Of a stretch of DNA of 64,000 nucleotides, positions 14,727 through 30,369 are shown piece after piece (position 1 is the first letter of the stretch; each line of letters opens with the position of its first letter). The notes below the pieces were generated by a model, which ran no database searches, was not told the DNA's origin, and saw only the letters and a list, made by a program, of their open reading frames with translations. Location of the stretch: assembly GCF_024679245.1 (NCBI RefSeq), contig NC_090173.1, positions 24,830,660 through 24,894,659 of the forward strand, given 5' to 3'. This DNA comes from Pseudorasbora parva. Its lineage: Eukaryota > Chordata > Actinopteri > Cypriniformes > Gobionidae. Both the position numbers and the translations under genes were made by a program.

Positions 14727-16113
14727 GCAGAGTGTCAGAGAACAATGATGCTTTGATGTATTGTTTATTATCTGATGAGCTGTAAATTCTGTTTGGTCTG
14801 TTTCTCTGAGCCATGGGCCTGAGCTGCATTGTATCCGCATGGTCAGGTTCAAAGTGAAAACTCCCCCAAAAGACATTCATTTCTAGGAAACAGTTTCATG
14901 CGGTACAGAAGCTCTCTGTCTTCACCAGAGACGGAACTCACTTCCAGGTTTCTGGGTTGCAGAGACCTTGCGAGTTGTGGCAACATGGCCTGCAACCAAG
15001 AAAATTAATTCCCACTTCCAATGGTGTCCAAGTCAACTGATGCCATCTCACACTACCTATAGTCATGTGACCTCTTGTCTTCACCTCCATCTGTTCCAGG
15101 GCATATAAATATAACTGAGACTGGCCTCTAGAGTGCCAAGTGTCTCTGAACCTGAGGTGGGTTCAAAGAAAGGACAGTTTTAATTGTGCCTATATTTTGT
15201 GTTGATTCCTCAAGGCGAACTGTTTTTTTGTAGCGTTGCCAAGTTTGATTCATTTTTGGAAACCAACGGTGTATTTGGACGGTGTACTTCAATGTAGTAT
15301 TCGATGAAATATTTTTTTTTTTTTACAGACAATTTGTTTTACATGCTCTTTTTATAGGGAAATTAACAATTACTATATGTAAATGTTAGCATGATTTTGA
15401 ATAAGTTACATAGATTGTGTAAAGTGATGTTTGGTTCATTTCAAATGTAGGAAGATGAACATAAAGGAAATCACCATATTGATTTTTCACAGGCGTTTTT
15501 ACCCATATTTTGAATTACACATTTTGTTGTGTTTAAGGGTTAAGGCAAACGTGTGTAAACTTAATGGATAATGTCTTGGCAAACAAGCCAGACATGATAA
15601 ACAGACATGAATGAGACATTTGATATAGTTAGAGTTTAGAGCTATAAAGTTGTTGTGGATGGCATATCTGATGCCTTCGCCTGGTTTGACAATGTTGTGA
15701 AATGTCTGGGTTCATATTGAAATCTGGTATATTACTCAGATATATTTCTCAGGACAAAAATCCTATTACCATTATGCTTATTCTAGTTATATACAAAACA
15801 ACAATTGAGATATTAAAGAGATATGTGGATTTACTTATGAGTAGGTAAATGATGGTGGTTTTGTATGCCGAGTGTAACAAGAAAAAAACAGTGAATGAAG
15901 GAAAGACGAGAATAAGGTATAGAGCCTTTAGAGACCTTATTTGAAACCCACCTTTATTTCTCAGCGGGTTGGACTTATATATTCCAACCCGAATATATGC
16001 CAGTCCACCCTCACAGTAAATGTATGCAGTCGTAGTCAGTGTTTGAGGATTCTGCCTATCCTTGTGTGTGTGAGAGATCCCGCTGCCAGACGATATAAGC
16101 ATATATATTCAGG
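14725..16113. other. Intron sequence without recognised element
   Basis: AT-rich; no transposon ends or coding signature seen. Confidence 0.4.

Positions 16114-16179
<66 letters not shown>
16114..16179. repeat. (GT)n microsatellite
   Basis: About 66 bp of perfect GT. Confidence 0.95.
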
Positions 16180-16182
<3 letters not shown>

Positions 16183-18073
16183 AGTCTGTTCTCACTGTCT
16201 AGCAGGCCTGATCCACTGAGCTTAAGGATCTCTCTTCCATAATGCATGCTGCCCTGTCTCAACCCTGATCCTTCAGCCCACTCTGATGCTTCACGCCCAT
16301 CTCATCTTGTCTTATTCCGGCTTATTCCGGCTTAATCAGGCTTACTCATGCCTGATACTCATTTTACTTTACTCTAAATGCCTATCTCCAATCTTGATAA
16401 GGCAGACTCCATTTTATACAGTACGGATTAGCGCAACACGCTCTGGCTAATTCAGTCTTTTTTAGTCGTGCCTGTATTTTTTTCAGGCGCTCAGTCACTT
16501 TGCTTGGATCTTGCATGGACTTCTTTGTGCTCTATAAAAGAGGTCCCTATAAAAGAACGTGTGGATTAATAACTGGCCTTGACGAGCGTGTAATGCCTCT
16601 ATACACTGAATAATTCTGCATTAGCTCCATTGCAGATCTGCTAATCTGCACAGCAGCTACGCAGAGCAAGTCTTGCGTCAATGTCATGCTGGCTAATTGG
16701 AAGTATAAATATTAAATTGCATTATTCTGCATAGAAACACCTGCCTTGACGAGCCTTTGTATTCATCAGCCATATTGATGACTGTGATATGTGCTGAAAG
16801 TTTTGTTAAATTATGCCTAAAGCTTATGAAAGGTTATCAGACATATTATATATTATACAAATATTTTTGTATAATGACCACTAAACTGCATGTCCCAGGT
16901 AACTGATTTCCTACATCTATGTGCTAATCTCTTGCACCATTTTTGCAAGTTCTTCTCACATATTGAAGTTGTTTTGATATATTTTATTTTATTGCAGCAT
17001 GTCCTAATCCCTCGGTCAGGGTTTATTTTGTTACGATGTCCAGTGGGAATGATTTTGGATTGCATTGCTATAATTGACTGCTGCAGTGTGACAATGATTT
17101 ATATTACAGGCTTGCTGTTCATCTCAGATCAGTTTGTAAGATTTGCTTAAAACACTTGTTTCTTAATGGGTTAAAAACAACTGACAAATGCTACTGCTTA
17201 TACTGTTAGTGCTACACACACTCTTTGCTGTGTCCCTGTGCTGAATGATGCAACGTGGTTTTCACCAGCTAAAAGCTTTGTTCTTCTTCCCATCCTTCTC
17301 TGAGGAGTAAACACTCCAGTCTGGATACACTATTCTGATTCAAGTGATGTCACTTTTTTCCAAAGGCATAAGTAATTCTATAATGCCTGTATGATCAATT
17401 AATCAATCAGTCACATCCCTTTTTAGACAAGCTGAGATCTTGGCATGTCAGAAATCTTCATCTCTTTGCATCCTTTTCTTTCTTTTTCAGCCCTTATTTC
17501 ACTTGTGCGGCTCAAACCTTCATGGCACAGGAGGCCCTGCTAGTAAATCCCATTTCTCCCACATCTCCCTGGAGAAGCATCTCAGCCCCAGATTAATAAT
17601 GAACAAAAATAAAAAAGCAGGTAGACATATTGATTTTAATCTATTCAGACTTCACTCTCATTTTCTTTCTATTTCTTTTTTTTTTTCTCCCAGAAAAAGG
17701 ATGAATGTGAAAGGCTGGTTCAAGGGAGGAGGGGTGAGGAGGACCAACTACACCATTACCCCCTGTTCCTATAACCTGATCTCAATTTCTGTCTTCTTCA
17801 TCTGCCTTTCTCTCTCACTTTCTCTCTCTTGCTATCACTGTCTCCTTTACTCCCAATTTGTTGGGAAAAAGTTGACTTCAGACATTGATCTGTGGCCAGA
17901 TTTCTCCAACAAGCTTGCAGGCTTGACCTCATCAAGAGTAAGTGAAAAAGCTAAACGAGAGAGAAAGGTTCACATTTTTTTAAATGTTTTTTAAAGTAAA
18001 ATAATAAAAATTAATTACTATAAAATTACTTAATATCACTTCTTACACTTTCCTTGTTTTAAAATCTGCAACT
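16180..18073. other. Intron sequence without recognised gene
   Basis: Includes the 184-codon open frame at 17440-17994, which has no domain and runs through poly-pyrimidine stretches. A segment at 16480-16760 has repeated CCTTGACGAGC words and looks non-repetitive, so it could be regulatory. Confidence 0.4.
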
Positions 18074-18077
18074 TTAA

Positions 18078-18740
18078 AGGCCCCCTGAAATCAAAAAGGA
18101 TTTTTTTTTGGTTGCTTATTTGACAATGTTAGCCTTAAAGTTATGAATAAGCTGGTGTGTTCCAAAACAATAATACGATTCACATATAGGAAATATAAGC
18201 ATTCAAAACTTACAGTCTCTCACTTCCGTTAAAATGAATCACAGATATTGCAGACTTTATCTTCTCATCACATCACGTCCAATCAAATGCTCTCTAGAAA
18301 TTGAAGTGTCCCGCCCCCTACACTATAAACAGACGCTGAAGTTGTGGCTGAAATCAGTCAGTTGGCCAGACAGTGCAAAATAGCTTTCAGTTGAACCAAA
18401 TGAATTCTAGTTTCACGCTAGTTTCACGCACCGGCGCAGCAGCACGCACACACACCAAGGGCTCTCGTCTAAAGTTAGACTAGGGACACGAGAGCGCAGC
18501 GTGGATCATATGGGCGAGTCGGCGGAGACAACAAAACATGTCGGACCCATTTGAATTCTGCACAGAATGTTGTATTTCAAAGCGATATGGAGGAGCTTAT
18601 GATGATAAACGGTTAAATATTAGTATAGGAAACTCTGGCTTTACAGAAAGTCTCTATTCCAACTGGTATTAATGAAATGCTATTGGCTGTTGAAAAAGGG
18701 GAGGAGCTGCTAACAGCGGGAGCCGTTTCAGGGGAAATAA
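18078..18740. mobile_element. TTAA-type DNA element, right end not found
   Basis: Starts at TTAA (18074-18077) followed by AGGCCCCCTGAAATC, the same TTAA-AGG terminal design as the other elements here. The expected inverted end is only partly visible as TTTCAGGGG near 18728, so the copy is truncated or diverged. Confidence 0.5.
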
Positions 18741-20800
18741 TGTCAACACACTGAATATGTCTGATAAATTTACTTATTGTCAATATGTTTGCATTTTATA
18801 GTCACAATAAGAGCCACACTATTTGCAGCGCACATACCAGGTTTAGAAAACTAGATTAATACACAAGCTAAAGATGCAACACAAACAAGGAAAAGGAGTC
18901 ATTTGTTCTTTTTTTGTGAATGGTTACTGCACATAAAAGTCGTGCAGCTGTTCATTTTTGGTCAAGGAAACTTCAACAAAACTACGAATCAAGAGACAAA
19001 ATGAGAGCATCTCTGAATGGGATTAATTGGATTGTATAATTGATTTGTCCTCCTTGAGAACTTAAAAGAACTGTATGTGAGAAATGTATTTCAATGAATC
19101 ATAAAATGGCCCTGATATGTCACTAGACATTAAGAATCATGTTCATTTCAAATACTTATATCACTGACAACAGTAGTCCGGCCAGGATATTGTCATTATA
19201 AAGTTGTTGTTGCAGCCCTCAACTGATGTTGATGTTGACATGTTGTGTTTTGGCCTGAAGCTCCGCCCTCCACCTATCTACCAATCATGAAGTCAGTAGT
19301 GTTTGGGCATCTGGGTTGCCAGATCTGCTCTAGTTACCACAGCTGCAGCCGTTCCTACTGATCCTGCAGCCAATCTGGCAACCTCGAGTCAGGGGGAGGG
19401 GGAGAGGGAGAGGGGATACACCGCTCTACAGTCATTTGAAACTGAGTGCAGTACCAGTTTTGGCCACAATCTTACATACACTTCCTTTAAGGATATGATT
19501 CATAGAATATGTCATTTTCGCTGTAATTTTCTGCACCTTTTGACAGGGATGTTCCTCCGCCTTTTATTAATAAGATCTGTAACTAAATCAAACACATCAG
19601 CCTATAGACTTCATTTGGTATTGCCTTTATTCACTTCTTCTACAACTTAAAGTGAGCTATGAAAGACAGCACAGCATGCTAAACACTTCGGGTGGAAGAA
19701 CACAATATGTGTTTTTTGCCAGATGAAACACTCCTGGGAGGAGAGGAACGCAGCTGGAGGCATTGGTACTGAAAGTGTAACGGCTGTCTAGACTGACCAG
19801 CTCTCTAATCCTACACTCAGCTTTCATGTGGATTACGATGGGTTGAGAAAGAAAGAAAATGCTAGATGTGATAAACAGAGGAGGGGAAAGACAATAAAAA
19901 TGAAAAAAAAATAGCTCAGTGGTTCAGGCTCAATTAGAGGAGCGAGATTCTCTTTAATATAACTGTGTGGTAAAACCACAATGTGTTCAACAGTAAATTC
20001 CATTTATTCATTGAGTATTAATTTGTCTGAGGTCTTTACGCACCAGTGACTTGTTTATGGAATCCTAAATAAATTTGGACTTTAATGAGTATGGCAATGA
20101 TAGTTGCAAAACTTGTTTTAGAACTCAAAACCACTATTGTTACACATAATATGCGTATTATATGCACAAACCCCCCACACCCTACCCAAGAGCTAGTCAT
20201 ATACACGGCAAAAACCGCTTAATGCATGTAAAAACCGCGTTCCATATGCACAATTACACTACATTGCACACTCGTATTATTGAGAGGCATTTTCGTGTGA
20301 TCGGTCTTAAAAATAGGCATACACTTGACACCCTTTGTTTATCATACAGAGGGACCTATTTTAATCAAACTAGCCCTGGACATGAAAATGATAACTGCGT
20401 CCGGCTGAAACTAGCCAAAAACACTTGCATCGGGTCTGGCGTTGCATTGGGCTGGGTGTGTGATAGGGCCCAAAGTGTCACTTGCATCGCTTCATTCTAC
20501 CTTTACAACATGTGGACTAAAACAGCTGGAACATTATTTAAAATATCTGAGTGTGTTCCACAGGAGAAAGAAAGTCATACAAGATTGTAATGTCCTGATG
20601 GTGAGGAAATAATGGTAGTTTTCTTTCTTTCTTTTTTCCCAACTTTTGTGTTTTTTTTTTTAACACATGTAGCTTTTCACAGGCTTTTTGAGAGAACACA
20701 TTAAGAGTCCAGCTCACATCATGCCCTTCATATTTCCTGTTTTTGCTCTAGTGTTAAAATAATTACCAATACCAAAAAATAAATTATTATTATACACATA
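18741..20800. other. Intron sequence without recognised gene
   Basis: At 19310-19385 the words GGTTGCCAGATCTGC and ATCTGGCAACC form an imperfect inverted repeat that is probably repeat-derived. The 142-codon frame at 20162-20590 has no domain. Confidence 0.4.
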
Positions 20801-24067
<3,267 letters not shown>

Positions 24068-24074
24068 TTAAATG

Positions 24075-24150
24075 GATAGTTCACCCAAAAATGTACATTT
24101 AATCATCGGTTAATGACCCTCAAGTTTTTTTTTCTGTCAAAACACAAAAG
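24075..24150. repeat. Terminal fragment of a TTAA-type foldback
   Basis: GGATAGTTCACCCAAAAATG marks one end of the 'AGGGATAGTTCACCC' family. A possible opposite end with TTCAACCGAAGAAAGAAACG lies at about 26170-26222, so the 24.3-25.7 kb material may have landed inside one copy. Confidence 0.55.
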
Positions 24151-24348
24151 ATATTTTGAATAAAGTAGCCATTGGCTTCCATAGTATAAAAAACATATAC
24201 TATGTGTAACTGGTCTGTTCTCTATGGAAGCCTGTTTCCACCACTAAAGAAAAAAAGAAACTGCAACTTATTTCAGAATTCTGACTTTTTTTTCGCAATT
24301 GCAAGTTATAAAGTCAGAAATCTGAGATAAAAAGTCGCAATTGGGTGT

Positions 24349-25605
24349 TATAAAGTCATTGATCTGCCGCGACCCGACACATGATGAGTTGTGAACACAT
24401 TATAATGAGTATTTGAACTGTAGTTTTAGCTGATAATGATGGAATGATTGTCTTATTATCTGAGCGGCATTCATATCTCTGAGCAAACGCGCTCTTGAGG
24501 GGATTTTAAGCACAAGCTTTGGTGCTGAAACAACAGAACAGACGTGAGGTGGTACGTTCATTGAACATATTCTGATATGTTATTATGGAAATATGATCCC
24601 CAGAACACCACCACCCTCAGAATGTGCTGTAATTCACGATTTCCTTAGAGAACGAGTGTGTTCAGTAATGACACGTCCAGTAGCCTCACTGTAAAAAATT
24701 ATTTAGAAAAATAGTTACCTGGTTGCCTTAAAATTTTGAGTTTATTGAAATTAAAATTTTGAGTTAATACAATGAACATATTTTGAGATTCGACAACCAT
24801 TATTAAAATATTATTAAAAGATTTTGTAAGCATATTGGGTAATTGTGTGTGTTTTATTTCTGATGATGCAGCGAAACCAAATAGTGCTATTTTCCTGATT
24901 TATCAAATTTTTTATGTGGTTCAGATACAATAATATTTTGAGTTTCTATTTATTAAACAAATGTCCTTTATTCTATCAACTCAAATTTTTAATTTCAATA
25001 AACTCAACATTTTAAGGCAACCAGGTTACTTACTTTTTTAAGTTAAACCAACAAAAAACAACCAAAAAATGTTACAGTGCTGTGATCTGTCGCTATACAT
25101 AAAGTCACCTGAGTGTGGCGCTGTTCTGGGATCCTATATCATTAATAGCGTATCATTAATAACGCATCAGGATATACTGTAATGCAAGATTTTGTTGGAG
25201 AATTAACTTTATTGACCTCCATGTGCTTGGTTTTGATAATATTTGAAAAAAATAAATGAATTGATCTAGGCTGTTCTGTTACCACTTCAGTTCAACCCTC
25301 AATGTCATGGTTATATTGATGTGTCCACGCGCACACACACATTGTTTGAATGGTGTTGTACCTGACAGAGAAACAAGAGTTCTGCTGCTTCAATGAACGT
25401 ACCACCTCACGTCTGTTCTGTTGTTTCAGCACCAAAGCTTGTGCTTAAAATCCTCTCAAGAACATGTTTGCTCACAGATATGAATGCCACTCAGATAATA
25501 AGACAATCATTCCATCATTATCAGCTAAAACTACAGTTCAAATACTCATTATAATGTGTTCACAACTCATCATGTGTCGGGAAACGGCAGATCAATGACT
25601 TTATA
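24349..25605. mobile_element. Long foldback element, about 216-bp near-identical arms
   Basis: 24349-24564 is an inverted copy of 25390-25605, for example CAAGCTTTGGTGCTGAAAC against GTTTCAGCACCAAAGCTTG. The spacer carries another MITE at 24687-25079. No transposase frame. Confidence 0.85.
24687..25079. mobile_element. MITE with CACTGTAA ends, nested in the 24.3-25.6 kb foldback
   Basis: Begins CACTGTAAAAAATTATTTAG and ends ATGTTACAGTG. It contains GGTTGCCTTAAAATTTTGAG near one end and its inverse near the other. A second copy lies at 60709-61074. Confidence 0.75.
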
Positions 25606-25951
25606 TCATGCAATTGCGACGTTATAGCTCAGAAATATCTGTGAGAAAAAAAACAAAGAATTCTGAGATAAAAATTCACAAATACTTTTTAATTTGTTTT
25701 TATTTTGTGGCGGAAAAGGGCTTCCACGGTTCCCTGCGATCTTATGCTTCTACATAAAAGACAAATTTAACTCAAAAAGAATAGAATGACAAAAATAACC
25801 ACGCAGATGAGTAAAATAATAATATAACAAGAGCCCAAAATAATCTCACCTCTCCAGTGCATCACCAATGCAAAGGGGCCAGAACAGGAAATGACGACTT
25901 GTGATGCCATCACAATTAAAGGGGAAAGCGCTCACATTTCAATTAGGCAGT

Positions 25952-25955
<4 letters not shown>

Positions 25956-26019
<64 letters not shown>

Positions 26020-26035
26020 CGTGCGTGTGTGTGTA
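25956..26035. repeat. (GT)n microsatellite
   Basis: About 80 bp of GT with GTGCGTGC variants near its right end. Confidence 0.95.
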
Positions 26036-26466
26036 AATAAACAATTTGGGGTGAATTCTAATAAACAATATAAGCAATTAACAGGAAACTTTCTGAACCT
26101 GATACATATGGAAATCAATGGTTTCCTTTAACTTTCTGGTTAACGTCATTTTTTACATTTTTTATTTTATGTTCAACCGAAGAAAGAAACGTATGTAGGT
26201 TTGGAACAACATGATGATAAAAAACACTCACCCCTCATCACTGCATATTTTGTATGTCTCCCTCATCAGATACACTCAATTCAAGTCTTGCAATAAGCTG
26301 ATGATTTGAATCAGGCGTGTTAGATGAGAGAGACATACAAAATGTGCCTCGTTGGGGAACCACTGTGCTAGTACACACCATAAGCTGTTTAACTGATTTG
26401 TCCCACCCTAACTTTCTGTTTCAATAGAAAATACACCAGGAAAGAAAACGCTTTTTATGGGGCCTT

Positions 26467-26467
<1 letters not shown>

Positions 26468-26535
<68 letters not shown>
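26468..26535. repeat. (ATA)n trinucleotide microsatellite
   Basis: About 68 bp of TAA/ATA units. A poly-G run follows at 26609-26630. Confidence 0.95.
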
Positions 26536-26536
<1 letters not shown>

Positions 26537-27528
26537 CAAAGCCATTTGGCTATGTTTTTGCCGTCTGTCGTGTGGCATCATGTGAGTCATTGAGAATGCA
26601 ATGGGAGTTGGGGGGGGGGGGGGGGGGGGGTGTTGTCATTATGGTAATTGTGACTCATTTTGAGTTATTGATAACAAGCCTTAGGTGTTTCTCCAAGCAG
26701 GAAGAGGAGACGATTTTGATGAAGGAGAAGTTGAAGGTGGTAAAAAAGCAAAAATGTATGAGATGACAGTGAGAATAGTATACTATATACTATTCTACTG
26801 CACTCTATACAGTATGTGTGTACTGTTGAAAAGTTTGGGGTTGATAAGATATTTTAATAATTTGTATAAGCCTCACACCAAATAATTTAGTTGATTTAAA
26901 ATACAGTTTAAAATACAGCTTAAACAGTAATGATATGATAAGCTATGTTTTCTGCTACATTTTAATGTAATCTATTTCTTTTATGAAAAAGCTGCATAGC
27001 ATTAGCATTATTTCCCCAGTGTCACGTGATCCTTCAGAAATCATTCTAATATGCTGATTTCCTGTTCAATTGTTTTTATTACTATTTCTTATTTTCATAT
27101 GATTATCAATGTTGAAAACAGTTGTGCTATTAAAGGTCCCGTTCTTCGTGTGTTTTCGAAGCTTTGATTATGTTTACAGTGTGCAATATAACATGAGTTC
27201 ATGTTTCGCGTGTAAAAAAACAGTATTTTTCACACAATTTACTTATCTGTAGAGAGCTGTTTCCTCTGTCCTAAAAACGGCCCGCGCAGTGATTGGACAG
27301 CAGCTAAGCGCACGTTGCCCGGAAAGGTCCCGCCTCTTACCATAACGGGGAGATACGCACGCTCAATGTTATTGCAAAAATGTCAATAGAGTCTGGGACT
27401 GTGACGTAAGCAACGCAATGCATTTTGGGATTTTAGGTCACGGAGGCCGCTGTCGATACTGTGTTGTATAGGAAACTGACGCTTTTAGTTCTAAAAGTAG
27501 AACTAGTTCAGCTAAAAAAAAAGTTACA

Positions 27529-27603
27529 ATGGTGAACGTGTGTTGTGTCATTAACTGCCATAATCGCACTCATGGACAGAGTGGAAACCTAATCGCAAAT
27601 TGA
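27529..27603 (+). pseudogene. THAP-type start fragment inside the 27.1-29.2 kb element
   Basis: A 24-codon frame, MVNVCCVINCHNRTHG followed by eight residues and a TGA. The C-x3-C start with CHNR is the usual opening of a THAP zinc finger, a C2CH DNA-binding domain found in several transposases. The rest of the domain is not recognisable downstream, so it is truncated. Confidence 0.6.
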
Positions 27604-28599
27604 GTGTCATTTTAAAAACTTGTGCTAGATAGTTAAAAACACATTCTAATGGTGTAACTTACGCTTGCTGTGTTAGCCGCTCTCATGAACTGCGTGGGGG
27701 AAAAACCCCAGCTTGGAAACAACAGGTGAAGGTGAAAGTAAACCTCAATGAAAATAAACAGCTTACCCAAAATGTGTTTTTATAATTTGTGTTTATTTGT
27801 TATTCATAACAGATATATTACAGATGTATGATTTCTGAACCGCATATGCGTACGCCATAAATAATGTAAACACATCTGGAAATTCTTCAATGCTGCTCTC
27901 AGTAGAAGGAATCTTGTACCTTTTAAGTCCAGTAAAACTGTTTAGTACTGTAGGCTTTTCATTAGGCTATATAAAAAAAAACCCTGTGAAATAGAAATCA
28001 ATGTGTAGTCCTGTGTGTGGTGCGATAGACGACCGTATGATTTGATTGTATGAAATGTGATGAATATGTGCAATGTCCTGAGTGCTCAGGTACGCAAGAG
28101 ATTCAAATATTAGTACATTCATTCTAAGTGAGTGCAAGCAGTTCTTAAAAAGTATTAACATGAATACAGTCATTTTTTTCTCTAGTGATTCGTATTTGTT
28201 ATCATTGTACGCTCCTGAGCGGGACCTAAAACATGGCGGCGACTGCCCAGAATGCAACGCGCAGTGACGTTGATTCCCAGACTCTATATAGCCTTATCAA
28301 TTTGAGACTGAATCAGACGCGGAGAATATCGAACAGGATCGATTACAACCTGCTCGGGAAAGACTTTTGCTGGATGTTTCAGAATGGTAAGCTGTCTATT
28401 CAGTAGTTTAAACTGATCATTACAAACACCAACAATCGATGGTGTCTGAATGAATTACTACACTTTTATATGCTAAGTTTTTCAGATTAGTTTCAATTAC
28501 CATCTAACGTTAGTTAACAAAGCTAAACAGCGTTGCACTTTGTGTAATGAGTTACATAAACTGTTAAACGGACCGACTTAAATAATAAAATACACTTAC

Positions 28600-28925
28600 C
28601 GGTTGTGGTCCATATAAACAACGCCTTCTCCAGACAAAGAGGGAACTGCGTCATCTTTTAAGAATAATCTTTCTGCGAATCCGGCATTAAACTGATTGAG
28701 ATTAAGGAAGCAGTCCTCAGCAAAATGTGCTGCACATAGTTTTAAATTGTGATTATAATTTTCCGGAACCGAGTTAAACATAAACTGTAGCCATTTATCT
28801 TTACGTACAGCATCCGTGGGAAGGCCAAACAAAGGTGATTTGACTCCGGGATGAAAAAAAACAGCGTTTCAATGGCATGACGACAAACACACTCTACAAA
28901 AACAACGCTTCCTATTCTTGACCTG
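28600..28925 (-). pseudogene. THAP-domain exon with frameshift, intact splice donor
   Basis: On the minus strand the C-terminal two thirds of a THAP domain is open. It has FGLPTDAVRKDKW, LCAAHFAEDCF, GFAERLFLKDDAVPSL and the closing AVPSL-type motif. It ends at CCG joined to GTAAGTG, a good donor at 28599. The N-terminal cysteine part (KRCFC, then a stop) lies in another frame, so there is a frameshift. It belongs to the surrounding TTAA element, not to a host gene. Confidence 0.75.
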
Positions 28926-29209
28926 CGAGAGCAAAAGGACAACGCCCCCGAATTTGCGTGTTCTTGTGGGCGGAGGGTTCGTCAACAAACGGTTTTAGTT
29001 GCGTCATTAAAGCAGGAAGTGCAGGGCTGTAGTCCAAACCGGCCGTTTGCTGTAGGCTTTGAAAGGGAACTTCTGTTAAATAAAATATCTCGCTTGGCAT
29101 TGAACTTTGAGTTTTATAATTTTACAGATATTATTTATGCTCTAACAGCAACATTACACACTAACTAAAGTTTGAAAGATGGAATCGCAAAGAATGGGAC
29201 CTTTAATGG

Positions 29210-30050
29210 TTTGTAGAAACCATGATGCTTTATTGAAAGAGAATGTTAAAGTCTTTACTGTCAGTATTGATCAGTTTATCTACCCTTATACACTCATCTA
29301 CCCTTCATTCCCACAGTGTCCTCGGATTAAAACTGGATGAATCTCTGTTGTCTCTTAAATGAATAATTGTACAGTAAATGCAAAATTGGCATAAAGATTA
29401 CCAGAAAATAATATAGTCAGGAAAAAAGTATTGCAAATAGTTTACTAGTTTTGTACTGCACTGCACATCAGAAAATTTGTATACGCATACTGGAAAACAG
29501 TTTAGTTTATTTTTATTTTTTTAAACATAGCCAGAAGGAGGGAAAAAGTGCAGAGAAGGTGAGATAAGCTGGAGGAACAGCATCTCCAATAATGCAAAAG
29601 GCATCTGGAGAGCAGGCAGATGACATTCAAAGCCAGAATGAGACAGACAAATGTAGAAGAGAGAGTGGGAGCTGGGAGAAAGAGAACAATGCAGGCAGTT
29701 TAGAGAAGAGTATAGGGAGATGACCGGAGTGGGCCTGTCAGCTCCAGAGGCAATAAACAGGCATTTAAAGAGACAGGTACACAGTTTCACCCCAGCCAAT
29801 TAAAAACAGACTGGCACAACATTCTACCTGAGTCTCTTAAAGGCACAGCTACAGTGCTCTACCGAGGCCAATTAAAGCGACGACAGCACCATTTTACTCA
29901 GCAAAGCTCAAGCAACTGCATCTGGGAATATCACTGACTATGTGACTGTTCTCAGTGCCACAACGATCTATTCCACAGGCTCTTGTCTGAAATTGTTGAA
30001 TAACAGCTTTCATACTTGTTTTAAATATTGAGAGATGGGGTTTATTGTAG
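29210..30050. other. Intron sequence without recognised gene
   Basis: Short open frames only; a purine-rich patch at 29530-29710. No element ends noted. Confidence 0.4.
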
Positions 30051-30369
30051 CTTTCAAATTGATCATCAAAAAGTTGATTTATTTCACCAATTCCATTCAA
30101 AAAGTGAAACTTGAATATTACATTCATTCATTACACACAGACTGATATATTTCAAATGTTTATTTATTTTCATTTTGATGAATATAACTGACAATTAAGG
30201 AAAATCCCAAATTCAGTATCTCAGAAAATTTAAATATTACTTAAGACCAATACAAAAAAAACAATTTTTTAGAAATCTTGGTCAAATGAAAAGTATGACC
30301 ATGAAAAGTATGAGCATGTACAGCACCCAATACTTTTGTATTTTGTACTTTTGAGTTTTGAGTTGAGGC

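Larger units (their letters stand above)
27134..29202. mobile_element. TTAA-flanked transposon relic with THAP-type exons (Kolobok-like)
   Basis: TTAA occurs on both sides (27130-27133 and 29203-29206). Termini are AGGTCCCGTTCTT and AAGAATGGGACCT, an inverted repeat. Near the left end a short THAP-like start is on the plus strand (27529); near the right end a near-complete THAP exon is on the minus strand (28600-28925). Both point inward. No catalytic transposase domain is visible. Placement in Kolobok rests on the TTAA duplication, the AGG ends and the THAP domain, and is inference. Confidence 0.8.

Noticed and set aside
17440..17994. A 184-codon open frame in the intron
   Set aside because: It runs through poly-T and TCTC stretches, has no domain or homology I recognise, and no supporting splice sites.
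28596..28832. A host THAP gene exon
   Set aside because: It is inside TTAA-flanked inverted repeats and is frameshifted, so it belongs to a transposon.
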